Below, in pieces: positions 1 to 7,541 of a stretch of DNA of 21,943 bases (position 1 is the first letter of the stretch; the number at the start of each line of letters is the position of its first letter). Source of the stretch: Spirochaetia bacterium (GTDB lineage Bacteria; Spirochaetota; Spirochaetia; Treponematales; Breznakiellaceae); contig BNVB01000043.1 in the NCBI GenBank assembly GCA_025997795.1, forward strand, positions 1 to 21,943, written 5' to 3'. The position numbers and the translations under genes are program-made. The notes below the pieces were generated by a model that was given only the letters and a program-made list of their open reading frames with translations, did no database searches and was not told the origin of the DNA.

Positions 1-1075
1 GGTGCAGTATATGCCCCCGCCGAACGGCAAGCACCACATCGTCGTTAAAATCCATGGCATAAAGTTCCGAGAAGGATCCCCCCGTTTCAAAGGCATCCAT
101 GATCTTCATGGCTACCACATTTTTTACTTCGCACTCCCCCGCCACCGGCACATGATGGGCGGTAAGCAGGGTGTTCCCCGCGATAACCGAGGTAACAATA
201 TTTTCATGCTTATTGCCGTTCCAGCCTTCGTAGTAGTAAGCCATGGCCCCCAGGTTTTTTTCCTTTACCAGGGCATCCAGCGCGCAGGAAGTCCGGGCGG
301 CCCGGTCCAGTTCGTATTGCTCGCAGTCCGGGGAAACCTCAAATTCCGCAGCAAACTGTTTCCGTTTGGCGGCTACCTCGCCGGAATCGGTCTTGTCCCA
401 GAGGGCCGCAAGAAAATCCATCTCCAGCAGTTCAAAATGGCTCCCAAAAACCGAAGCAAGCCCGGTAACATCGGTATACACGTCCAACATTCCGCAGTAG
501 TAATGACCCAGTATGCCTATCCGTGTATTTCGCAAGAGGGAGCGGACCCGGACGGCATCGCACCAGCCGCTTATTTCCTTCCAGGCGGCCTCTTCTTCAA
601 GCCAGCCGGTAACAATGTCGTAGTCCACACCGGCCTTGTTAAACACATTGGCAATTTCCGGCGCTGCACAAGCCTGGCAGTGGGCCAGCCATTCGCCGGT
701 TTTTTTTCCCCGGTCCCCCAGGGCGTTAAACGAAGCATAATCAATAGCCGCTGCCGGCTGGAGGTTAAGGATTATCACCGGAACATTCAGGCCCTGGGCA
801 ACGGGCAGTACCGTATGGGAAAGGGCATAGGTAGATACATAGAGGAAGACCGCTTCCACCCGCTTTTCCCGGAAAAGATCCGCCGTTGTCTTTGCGGCGC
901 CGGGATTATCCACCAGACCGGCATTTACTACTTCAATGCCGCCGGCCGTACGGAGTTTTCCCGCGATACGGTCCAGGTATCCCTCCAGCCGGGGTTTGAG
1001 CCCTTCAAACTGGGCCCAATAGGTATCCAGCCCTATGCCAAAAAGCCCTATACGAACAGGACAATGATCTTCCAT
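1..1075 (-). pseudogene. L-arabinose/L-fucose-type sugar isomerase, N-terminal part (gene split by inversion)
   Basis: Reading leftward from an ATG at 1075 there is an open frame that runs off the left window edge. It begins MEDHCPVRIGLFGIG and carries typical L-arabinose isomerase-like (COG2160) segments: YVSTYALSHTVLPVAQG near residues 79-95, LNLQPAAAIDY near 103-113, GHYYCGMLDVYTD near 190-202, and GWNGNKHENIVTS near 284-296. The family match ends at residue 349 (ELYAMDFNDDVVL); the next residues, AVRRGHILH, do not look like the family. The missing C-terminal part, starting with the same 13 residues, lies on the opposite strand at 1173-1673. Joining the two at the shared 40-bp repeat gives a continuous 502-residue protein, the normal size for the family. 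No strong ribosome binding site precedes the ATG and no other in-frame start exists before an upstream stop. The enzyme would convert an aldose such as L-arabinose or L-fucose to its ketose; the exact substrate cannot be told. Confidence 0.85.
29..68 (-). repeat. Left copy of 40-bp inverted repeat
   Basis: Read on the - strand it begins GGAACTTTATGCCATGG and ends GTGGTGCTT. It is identical to 1172-1211 on the + strand and encodes ELYAMDFNDDVVL of the isomerase in both copies. Confidence 0.95.
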
Positions 1076-1147
1076 GCTGATCAGCTTAGGTTCATTTTGT
1101 ACCGCCGTAAATGGACTTTTCTATTGTTTTGATGGAAAAAACAGGGT

Positions 1148-1153
1148 AGTATA
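1148..1153 (-). promoter_or_regulatory. Possible -10 box of the leftward isomerase promoter, inside the invertible segment
   Basis: TATACT on the - strand, 72 nt before the isomerase ATG at 1075. The same TATACT hexamer stands before three other genes of the window. No convincing -35 box is seen. Because it lies inside the inverted repeats, it would change direction with the segment and, after a flip, read toward rhaT. Confidence 0.35.
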
Positions 1154-1157
1154 TGTC

Positions 1158-1673
1158 ATGGGAAACAACGAGGAACTTTATGCCATGGATTTTAACGACG
1201 ATGTGGTGCTTTGGGGCCACGACGGCCCGGCCCATACAGCCGTAGCCCAGGGGGCAGTGGGGCTGGTACCCCTGCCGGTGTACCATGGCAAGCCCGGTAA
1301 GGGCCTTTCCATCCAGATGAGTCTTAAACACGGGCCGGTTACCCTTCTGGCGGTGGTACAGGGAAAAGCCCCGGCATCAATTTCAGAACCCTCAGGCGGA
1401 ACTTCCGGCGGCGGCCTTGATAAAAATACCTTCCTCCTCTGCGCCGAGGGAGAATCCGTGCCGGGGCCGGTGCTGGAAATTGGCAATACCAACAGCCGTT
1501 ACCGCTTTTCCCTCCCGGCCCGGGAATTTGTAAACCGCTGGTCCAAGGCCGGCCCGGCCCATCACTGTGCCATAGGCATTGGGCATATAGCCGGAAAGCT
1601 GGAAAAACTGGCAAAGCTGCTGGGTATTCCGCTGGTGGAAATTACACCCCGAAGCCAGGGTTCAGCTTGCTAA
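1158..1673 (+). pseudogene. L-arabinose/L-fucose-type sugar isomerase, C-terminal part (gene split by inversion)
   Basis: From position 1173 to the stop at 1671-1673 the + strand encodes the C-terminal third of the same isomerase: ELYAMDFNDDVVLWGHDGPAH, then LPVYHGKPGKGLSIQ, KHGPVTLLAVVQG and, near the end, WSKAGPAHHCAIGIGHI. The WGHDGPAH stretch is the family's conserved metal/substrate region. The open frame extends upstream to 1074, and an in-frame ATG at 1158 could start a short protein, but everything before 1172 is antisense to the leader of the leftward half and has no family similarity. The piece ends 15 bp before rhaT in the same direction, so the intact gene would be the first gene of the rhamnose transport operon. 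As it stands this half is almost certainly not a functional enzyme. Confidence 0.85.
1172..1211 (+). repeat. Right copy of 40-bp inverted repeat
   Basis: Perfect inverted copy of 29-68. The first differing bases are 1171 and 1212. Downstream of it the isomerase family sequence continues normally (WGHDGPAH), so this side holds the native continuation of the gene. Confidence 0.95.
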
Positions 1674-1688
1674 AATAAGGAGGCCCGC

Positions 1689-3180
1689 GTGGCGAATTAT
1701 GTTCTTGAATTAAAGCATGTTTCAAAATCCTTTCCCGGCGTTAAAGTCCTTAATGATGTTCATTTTGAGCTTAAACCAGGGGAAATCCATGCTCTTATGG
1801 GCGAAAACGGCGCGGGCAAATCTACCTTTATCAAGATTATAACCGGAGTACACCAGCCTAACAGCGGGGAAATTCTTATTGACGGTAAACCGGCGGAAAT
1901 ACGGACACCCCTGGATGCCCAGGCTTTGGGGATTGCGGCAATCTATCAGCATGTTACCTGCTTCCCCGATATTTCGGTGGCGGAAAATATTTTTATGGGC
2001 CATGAAAAAACAGTCCTCCCCCTTTAACCGGGTGGACTGGAAAACCATGAACCGGCAGGCCCAGGATCTGCTGGAACAACTGGATGCCAATTTTGACAGC
2101 CGTACCATCATGAGTTCCCTCTCGGTGGCCCAGCAGCAGATTGTGGAAATAGCCAAGGCCCTTTCATCCAACGCACGGATCATCATTATGGATGAACCCA
2201 CTGCGCCCCTTTCCAACCGGGAAAGCGAAGATCTCTACCGTATTACCCAGGGACTTAGGGCAAAGGGCAATTCGGTTATTTTTATCTCCCACCGTTTTGA
2301 AGACATGTACCGCCTGGCAGACAGGGTTACGGTGCTTCGGGATGGCAACTATGTGAACACCTGGAATATTTCCGATGTGGACGATCATAAAATGGTGGTG
2401 GCCATGGTGGGCCGGGAAATTACCCAGTTTTTCCCCAAGCGGGATACCGTGCCGGGCGGGGAGATTTTCCGGGTCCAGGGCCTTTCCCGGACGGGGTATT
2501 TCCGGGATGTCAGTTTTACCCTGCGCCAGGGCGAGATCCTTGCCCTCACGGGACTTGTAGGGGCGGGGCGTACCGAAGTATGCGAGTCTATTTTTGGCAT
2601 AACTTCCTACGATTCGGGGACCATCACCCTCAACGGAAAAGATCTGGATCACCCCCAGCCGGCGGAAGCCCTGGAAGAGGGTATCGGTTATCTGCCCGAG
2701 GACCGGCTTAAACAGGGGCTGGTGCTCCGCTGGGAGATCTCCAAGAACATCACCCTGTCGGCGCTGAAAAAATTTATCCGTTACGGCTGGGTTGACCGTA
2801 AACGGGAAAATGAAACTTCCCGGGATCTGTCGGAAAAACTCGGAGTCCGGACGCAAAGTGTTCACAACAAGGTGTCTACCCTTTCCGGGGGGAACCAACA
2901 AAAGGTTATTGTAGCAAAACTGCTTACCGCAGACATGAAGGTGATTATCCTGGACGAACCCACCAAGGGTGTAGATGTGGGGGCCAAGACGGCTATTTAT
3001 TCTATTATGAATGATCTTGCCGCCGCCGGTTATGGGATAATCATGGTTTCTTCGGAACTGCCCGAAGTGCTGGGGATGAGCGATCGTGTGGTGGTCATGC
3101 GGGACGGCAGGACGGCGGCATCCTTTGAAACCAAAGGCGCCACCCAGGAACAGATTTTACAAGCGGCGATGCGGGAGTAG
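1689..3180 (+). pseudogene. rhaT: Rhamnose ABC transporter ATP-binding protein RhaT, frameshifted
   Basis: This is a double-NBD sugar importer ATPase of the RbsA/RhaT type. A GTG start at 1689 follows the ribosome binding site AAGGAGG at 1677-1683. The first frame carries Walker A GENGAGKST (residues 38-46) and the Q-loop region YQHVTCFPDIS, then stops at 2025-2027. The next frame continues the protein at once: LSVAQQQIVEIAKAL signature, IIIMDEPTAPLS Walker B, then the second domain with LTGLVGAGRTE, LSGGNQQKVIVAKLL and VIILDEPTKGVDVG. Removing one A from the A6 run at 2005-2010 joins the frames as GHEKQSSPFNRVDW and gives 496 residues, the normal length. The defect may be a real mutation, a slippage-type phase switch, or a sequencing error. 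An ATG at 2002 could start the second frame, but it would lack the Walker A of domain 1. The gene lies 15 bp after the isomerase and 2 bp before the first permease. Confidence 0.88.
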
Positions 3181-3182
3181 GT

Positions 3183-4184
3183 ATGGATACGGGTAAACAG
3201 GTACGGAAAACGCCGTACAGCGAAAAATTCAGGGAACTGGGGCTGGTCTTTTTTATCATCCTCGTAAGTGCGATCATCCAGATGAGGAACCATGAATTCC
3301 TTACCCTGGGTAATCTTAACAATATTCTAACCAACACCGCCATCCTTAGTATCCTTTCGGTGGGGATGATGATGGTCCTCCTTACCGGCGGCATTGATCT
3401 TTCCATTGGGGCGGTTATTGCTTTTTCCGGAATGGTGACGGCCCTGACGGTCCGGGGTAATATGGCCATCCCGGTACCGGTACTCATTATTGAGGGAATT
3501 GTCACCGGTGCCATAGCGGGGCTGGCAACCGGTATACTGGTTGCCCGTTTTTCGATTCTTCCCATCATTGCCAGCCTGGGGCTTATGAATGTTATCCGGG
3601 GCTTAACCTATATAGTAAGCAAGGGACAATGGGTAAGCGCCTACCAGATGTCCGACAGTTTTAAGGCCCTGGCCACGGGTAAAATATTCGGGATCAATAA
3701 CCTTATTGTTACCGCTCTCTTAATTTACCTACTCTTTTATTACTTTATCAATTTTACCCGGACCGGCCGGCGGATCTACGCCGTGGGTTCCAACCCCGAA
3801 GCCGCAGAGGTAATTGGCCTGCCGAAAAAGCGGATCATCACCCTGGTGTATGTACTTATGGGAGCTCTGGCAGGCCTTGCGGGAATACTCTGGGTAGCCA
3901 AGTTTGCTTCCGCCCAGGGGGACACTGCGGTGGGTTATGAAATGAATGTAATTGCCTCCTGTGTGCTGGGGGGCGTAAGCGTTTCAGGGGGCCGGGGTAA
4001 GATTTCCGGCCTTATCCTGGGGGTAATTCTCTTTGGCATTCTTGCCAACGCCCTGCCGCTGATAAACGTTTCCGCCTTTTGGCAGCAGGCTATTCAGGGT
4101 TTTGTCATTCTGGCGGCGATCATCAGCAATGTGCTGATCAAGCGGAACAACGACCGGCTTACCCTGCGTAAACGGGAGATATAG
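3183..4184 (+). CDS. rhaP: Rhamnose ABC transporter permease (RhaP-like)
   Basis: A 333-residue inner-membrane permease of the BPD_transp_2 (ribose/rhamnose) family. The sequence is a series of hydrophobic helices with typical landmarks: ILTNTAILSILSVGMMMVLL and TGGIDLSIGAV near residues 45-80, AVGSNPEAAEVIGLP near 200-214, and the signature loop VLGGVSVSGGRGKISG near 260-275. The ATG is 2 bp after the rhaT stop, so translation is probably coupled. It should form the membrane channel with the second permease and be powered by RhaT. The names rhaP and rhaQ are assigned by gene order only. Confidence 0.88.
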   Translation: MDTGKQVRKTPYSEKFRELGLVFFIILVSAIIQMRNHEFLTLGNLNNILTNTAILSILSVGMMMVLLTGGIDLSIGAVIAFSGMVTALTVRGNMAIPVPVLIIEGIVTGAIAGLATGILVARFSILPIIASLGLMNVIRGLTYIVSKGQWVSAYQMSDSFKALATGKIFGINNLIVTALLIYLLFYYFINFTRTGRRIYAVGSNPEAAEVIGLPKKRIITLVYVLMGALAGLAGILWVAKFASAQGDTAVGYEMNVIASCVLGGVSVSGGRGKISGLILGVILFGILANALPLINVSAFWQQAIQGFVILAAIISNVLIKRNNDRLTLRKREI

Positions 4185-4193
4185 GAGTCTAGT

Positions 4194-5186
4194 ATGAGCG
4201 GCAAAACCATTAGTATATCGGCGCCCTGGAACGGAAGAAAATTTTTCCTGCAATGGGAATGGCTGTTGGTGGCGATTTTTTTAGTTATCCATGTCATTAA
4301 CAGTTTTATTTCTCCCTGGTATCTTAATGCCGATACCTTCCTCAGCGCCCCCATGAGTTTTTTGGACAAGGCCTTTATTGTCTTTCCCATGATGCTGGTG
4401 ATTATCCTGGGGAACATCGATATTTCCGTGGCCTCCATCGTAGCCTTTACCTCGGTAATGATGGCGGTAATCTTCAATGCCGGAGTACCCATGCCGGCGG
4501 CAATTATAATTGCCCTCTTTATTGGAACGATCTGCGGGGGGATCAATGGACTGCTCCTGATCAAGTTTAAGGAACTTCCTGCCATGATCGTCACCTTGGC
4601 TACCATGACCATTTACCGGGGAATAGCCTATGTGATTCTGGAAGACCGGGCATCGGGGGGCTTTCCTTCGTGGTTTTCTTTTTTTGCCTGGGGTTATGTG
4701 GGACCCGTTCCGTTTATTCTCCTGGTTTTTGCCGTCACCGCGGTAATCTTTGGCATACTTCTCCACAAGACAGGATTTGGCCGCTGTGTTTACGGCATGG
4801 GAAGCAATCTTCTGGCCTGTAAATATTCGGGCGTTAAAACAGACAGGATACTGCTTGTTGTGGGGCTTCTTACCGGGTTGATGTCTGCGATATGTGCGGT
4901 TTTTTTAACATCCCGGATGGGAAGCACCCGGCCCAATGTAGCCCTGGGTTATGAACTCGATGTAATCGCCATGGTAGTCCTTGGCGGGGTCAGTACCTCC
5001 GGCGGGACAGGCCGCATTGCCGGCCCCCTCCTGGCGGTTTTTATTGTGGGCTTTCTTAATTATGGTTTGGGGCTTATCAATGTGTCCGCCCAGATTCTGC
5101 TGATTATTCTGGGACTTTTGCTGGTTCTTTCGGTACTGGTAATGAATCTGCGGACGAACAAGAGCGGAAAAAAATCCGTCGTATAG
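4194..5186 (+). CDS. rhaQ: Rhamnose ABC transporter permease (RhaQ-like)
   Basis: A second 330-residue BPD_transp_2 permease, a paralogue of its upstream neighbour. Landmarks are VIILGNIDISVASIVA near residues 64-79, VYGMGSNLLACKYSGVK near 199-215, and VVLGGVSTSGGTGRIAG near 260-276. A ribosome binding site (GGAG at 4184-4187) precedes the ATG, with a 9-bp gap from the previous gene. Two different permeases with one ATPase and one binding protein is the usual arrangement of the rhizobial-type rhamnose importer (RhaSTPQ); here the order is T-P-Q-S. Confidence 0.88.
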   Translation: MSGKTISISAPWNGRKFFLQWEWLLVAIFLVIHVINSFISPWYLNADTFLSAPMSFLDKAFIVFPMMLVIILGNIDISVASIVAFTSVMMAVIFNAGVPMPAAIIIALFIGTICGGINGLLLIKFKELPAMIVTLATMTIYRGIAYVILEDRASGGFPSWFSFFAWGYVGPVPFILLVFAVTAVIFGILLHKTGFGRCVYGMGSNLLACKYSGVKTDRILLVVGLLTGLMSAICAVFLTSRMGSTRPNVALGYELDVIAMVVLGGVSTSGGTGRIAGPLLAVFIVGFLNYGLGLINVSAQILLIILGLLLVLSVLVMNLRTNKSGKKSVV

Positions 5187-5223
5187 GCGGGTTTTATTAT
5201 AAACGTTTTGTGAGGAGGAAAAG

Positions 5224-6258
5224 ATGAAAGCAGTAAAGAACATACTGGTACTTTCAATGGTCATGATTGCGGTTCTGGCAGTCACGGGTTGTAACAGAGG
5301 CGGCGGCGGAGGCCAGGCAGCTTCCAGCAATACCCATGCCTTTGTATTCAAAAGTACCGGTAATCCCTACGGTGAACGGCAGATGAGCGGCTTTGAAGCG
5401 GGCATCAAAGAACAGGGCGGTACTGCCATACTCAGGGCCCCCGATCTGCCTACAGCAGAAGCCCAGATCCAGATGATCGAACAGCTTATCGCCCAGAAGG
5501 TTGCTTCAATTTGTATCGTAGGAAACGACTTTGATGCGCTCCAGCCGGTACTGACCAAGGCTATGGGCCAGGGGATCAAAATCTATTCCCTGGATTCTTC
5601 GGTAAATCCTGCCAGCCGCCTGACCCATGTTAATCAGGCTGACTCGGAAAAGATCGGCGTTACCCTGGTGGAAGCGGCCAATGATTTGGCCGGAGGCAGC
5701 GGAGAAATTGCAATCCTTTCCGCCACCAGCCAGGCATCGAACCAGAACCTCTGGATCGACTACATGAAAAAAGAACTGGCCAAACCCCAGTATGCTAACC
5801 TGAATCTGGTAAAAGTTGCCTACGGGGACGACCTGCGGGATAAATCGGTATCAGAAACAGAAGCATTGCTTTTAAGTTATCCTAATCTTAAAGTAATTAT
5901 CGCGCCCACCACCGTAGGTATTGCGGCGGCCGGCAAGGTAATCAGCGACCGGGGACTTATCGGCAAGGTAATGATCACCGGCCTGGGGCTCCCCTCAGAA
6001 ATGGCCGAGTATATTACCAGCGGCGCCTGCCCCTATATGTACCTGTGGAACCCCATTGATGTAGGTTACCTGGGATCCTATGTGGCCACAGCTCTTACCG
6101 GCGGCAAGATCACCGGTGCGGCAGGAGACAGCTTTAGCGCCGGACGGCTTGGAAACTATACCATTACTGCCGCTCCCGACGGCGGTACCGAAGTGCTTCT
6201 TGGGCCTCCCTTTAAGTTTGAGCCTTCCAATATCAATGATTGGAAATCGGTTTATTAA
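5224..6258 (+). CDS. rhaS: Rhamnose ABC transporter substrate-binding lipoprotein RhaS
   Basis: This 344-residue periplasmic-binding protein (Peripla_BP_4) has a lipoprotein signal: basic start, hydrophobic stretch, then lipobox AVTGC with Cys23 as the predicted lipidated residue. The mature protein closely follows the RhaS pattern: AILSATSQASNQNLWID, YGDDLRDKSVSETEALL, APTTVGIAAAGKV, ITGLGLPSEMAEY and LWNPIDVGY. These segments are the reason for calling the whole transporter rhamnose-specific. A strong ribosome binding site (GAGGAGGA at 5212-5219) precedes the ATG. It is the last transporter gene and is followed by an mRNA hairpin that could raise its level relative to flanking genes. Confidence 0.9.
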   Translation: MKAVKNILVLSMVMIAVLAVTGCNRGGGGGQAASSNTHAFVFKSTGNPYGERQMSGFEAGIKEQGGTAILRAPDLPTAEAQIQMIEQLIAQKVASICIVGNDFDALQPVLTKAMGQGIKIYSLDSSVNPASRLTHVNQADSEKIGVTLVEAANDLAGGSGEIAILSATSQASNQNLWIDYMKKELAKPQYANLNLVKVAYGDDLRDKSVSETEALLLSYPNLKVIIAPTTVGIAAAGKVISDRGLIGKVMITGLGLPSEMAEYITSGACPYMYLWNPIDVGYLGSYVATALTGGKITGAAGDSFSAGRLGNYTITAAPDGGTEVLLGPPFKFEPSNINDWKSVY

Positions 6259-6272
6259 AAATCGCTAAGCGG

Positions 6273-6297
6273 AGGGTGGAGCTTTTAGCTTCACCCT
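6273..6297 (+). promoter_or_regulatory. Intercistronic hairpin between rhaS and the aldolase gene
   Basis: AGGGTG-G-AGCT, loop TTT, AGCT-T-CACCCT: an 11-position stem with one mismatch and a 3-nt loop. No T-tract follows, so it is more likely an mRNA-stabilising or processing element than a terminator. Such elements often follow binding-protein genes in transporter operons. The aldolase ribosome binding site lies just downstream. Confidence 0.5.
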
Positions 6298-6319
6298 TCA
6301 ATGAGGAGCTAAGGAAAAT

Positions 6320-7501
6320 ATGAGTCTTACTGAATTAAGCGCTATTTCTCGGCTCTACGGCGCCGACCCGGATTATGTAATTGCCGGGGGCGGCAATACT
6401 TCGTTTAAAGATGATACCACTCCGGTTTCCAAAGGAACCCCGGGTTCCAAAGGAACCCTGTGGATTAAAGGGTCCGGCGTTTCCCTGGGGGAGATAACTC
6501 CCGAAGGTTTTGTTGCCATGGACCGGGGAAAGCTTGCCGCCATCTGGCAGCTTTCCGCTTCAACAGCCGGGACTCCCGCGGAACGGGAAGCGGCGGTGCT
6601 GGCGGAAATGCTGGCCGCCCGAAAGCCCGGGGAAGAACACAAGCGGCCCAGCGTGGAAACCCTGCTCCACGATCTTTTGCCCTTTGCCTATGTGGTACAC
6701 ACCCATCCGTCTTTGGTGAACGGCCTTGGCTGTTCCCGGGATGGTGAACAAAGCGTTCGGAAACTCTTTGGCGAAGAAGCGGTATGGATCCCCATTTCCG
6801 ATCCGGGTTTTGTGCTGGCCGCTTTGGTAAAGGAAACCTTTGCCAAAGGGGGATTTTTTGACGGTCCCGCAAAGAAATCTGTCTTTTTCTTTTTGCAGAA
6901 CCACGGTATTTTTGTGGGGGCAAATACCACCGATGAAATAAAATCCCTCTACCGTACAATTATGGACACCATTGGCAGAAACATAAAACGGTTTCCCGAC
7001 TTTGGCGGCGCTCTACACGGCAATGTCTCTGACATTGCCGCCGGTACTGACGCGCTTCCCGGTCTGGCAGAAGCGGCTGCGGAACTGCAAAAAATTTCCG
7101 GCGGTGCTGTTGTTTTTGCCCGGAACAATGAATTTGCCCGGCTTGTGGAAAGCCGTGCCGCTTTTGCCCCGGTATCTTCAGCGTTTACGCCGGATCATAT
7201 TGTATATGCAGGAAGTGATCCTCTGTTCATTGAAAAGGGAGAAAATAGAGAAAAGGCCTGGAAGGCCCATACGGAACGGACTGGCCGGCCGCCCAAGATA
7301 GCCGCTTTGCAGGGGCTGGGAATTTTTGGCCTGGGGGCTTCGGAAAAAAACGCCGCCCTGGCAGTGGAACTCTTTACCGATGCGGTAAAGGTAGCCGTTT
7401 ATGCGGAAAGTTTCGGCGGCCCCCGTTTTATGACACCGGAAAAAATAGCCTTTATCAACAACTGGGAAGCAGAACAATACCGGGCAAAACAGGTAAGATG
7501 A
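6320..7501 (+). CDS. rhaE: Class II rhamnulose-1-phosphate aldolase (aldolase half of RhaD/RhaEW)
   Basis: This 393-residue protein matches the aldolase half of the bifunctional rhamnulose-1-phosphate aldolase/dehydrogenase, not the short E. coli RhaD. Visible features are GGGNTSFKDD near residues 23-32, the zinc-binding HTHP near 128-131, and FLQNHGIFVGAN near 190-201 with the third His. The protein ends INNWEAEQYRAKQ, where the fused enzymes continue into the SDR domain; here it stops at TGA. It would split L-rhamnulose-1-phosphate into DHAP and L-lactaldehyde. Residues 35-46 (PVSKGTPGSKGT) are two 18-bp repeat units inserted in frame between KDDTT and LWIKGSG, which are normally adjacent. 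The start follows AAGGA in the rhamnose operon. An SDR matching the missing half is at 11039-12298. The symbol follows the RhaE/RhaW naming and is tentative. Confidence 0.82.
   Translation: MSLTELSAISRLYGADPDYVIAGGGNTSFKDDTTPVSKGTPGSKGTLWIKGSGVSLGEITPEGFVAMDRGKLAAIWQLSASTAGTPAEREAAVLAEMLAARKPGEEHKRPSVETLLHDLLPFAYVVHTHPSLVNGLGCSRDGEQSVRKLFGEEAVWIPISDPGFVLAALVKETFAKGGFFDGPAKKSVFFFLQNHGIFVGANTTDEIKSLYRTIMDTIGRNIKRFPDFGGALHGNVSDIAAGTDALPGLAEAAAELQKISGGAVVFARNNEFARLVESRAAFAPVSSAFTPDHIVYAGSDPLFIEKGENREKAWKAHTERTGRPPKIAALQGLGIFGLGASEKNAALAVELFTDAVKVAVYAESFGGPRFMTPEKIAFINNWEAEQYRAKQVR
6422..6457 (+). repeat. Two tandem 18-bp palindromic repeats inserted in the aldolase gene
   Basis: 6422-6439 and 6440-6457 match at 17 of 18 positions. 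The unit contains the hairpin GGTTCC-AAA-GGAACC. The pair adds exactly 12 codons, preserves the frame, and sits between conserved blocks of the enzyme. A related unit occurs in the PEGA gene at 17243-17290. Confidence 0.85.
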
Positions 7502-7541
7502 CAGGCGGTATATTCTGCCTGACAATAAGGAGAAAAGAACG

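Larger units (their letters stand above)
29..1211. mobile_element. Candidate invertible segment bounded by 40-bp inverted repeats
   Basis: Positions 29-68 and 1172-1211 are exact reverse complements of each other (40/40), and identity stops abruptly on both sides. The repeat is internal coding sequence of the sugar isomerase. The 1103 bp between the repeats hold the isomerase 5' part (336 codons), its start and a likely promoter, all pointing left. Flipping the segment by recombination in the repeats would give a complete 502-codon isomerase gene on the + strand, directly upstream of rhaT. The window therefore shows either the OFF arrangement of a switch, a one-time inversion, or an assembly or amplification chimera. 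No recombinase gene is visible in the window. Confidence 0.6.

Noticed and set aside
2..1132. Long + strand open frame (376 codons) at the left
   Set aside because: It is antisense to the isomerase N-terminal part, whose - strand translation shows clear family sequence; the + strand product has low-complexity, unlikely composition.
2005..2027. Programmed ribosomal frameshift in rhaT
   Set aside because: No slippery heptamer for a +1 shift, no obvious stimulatory structure, and no precedent in sugar ABC ATPases; a simple one-base insertion in a homopolymer explains it.
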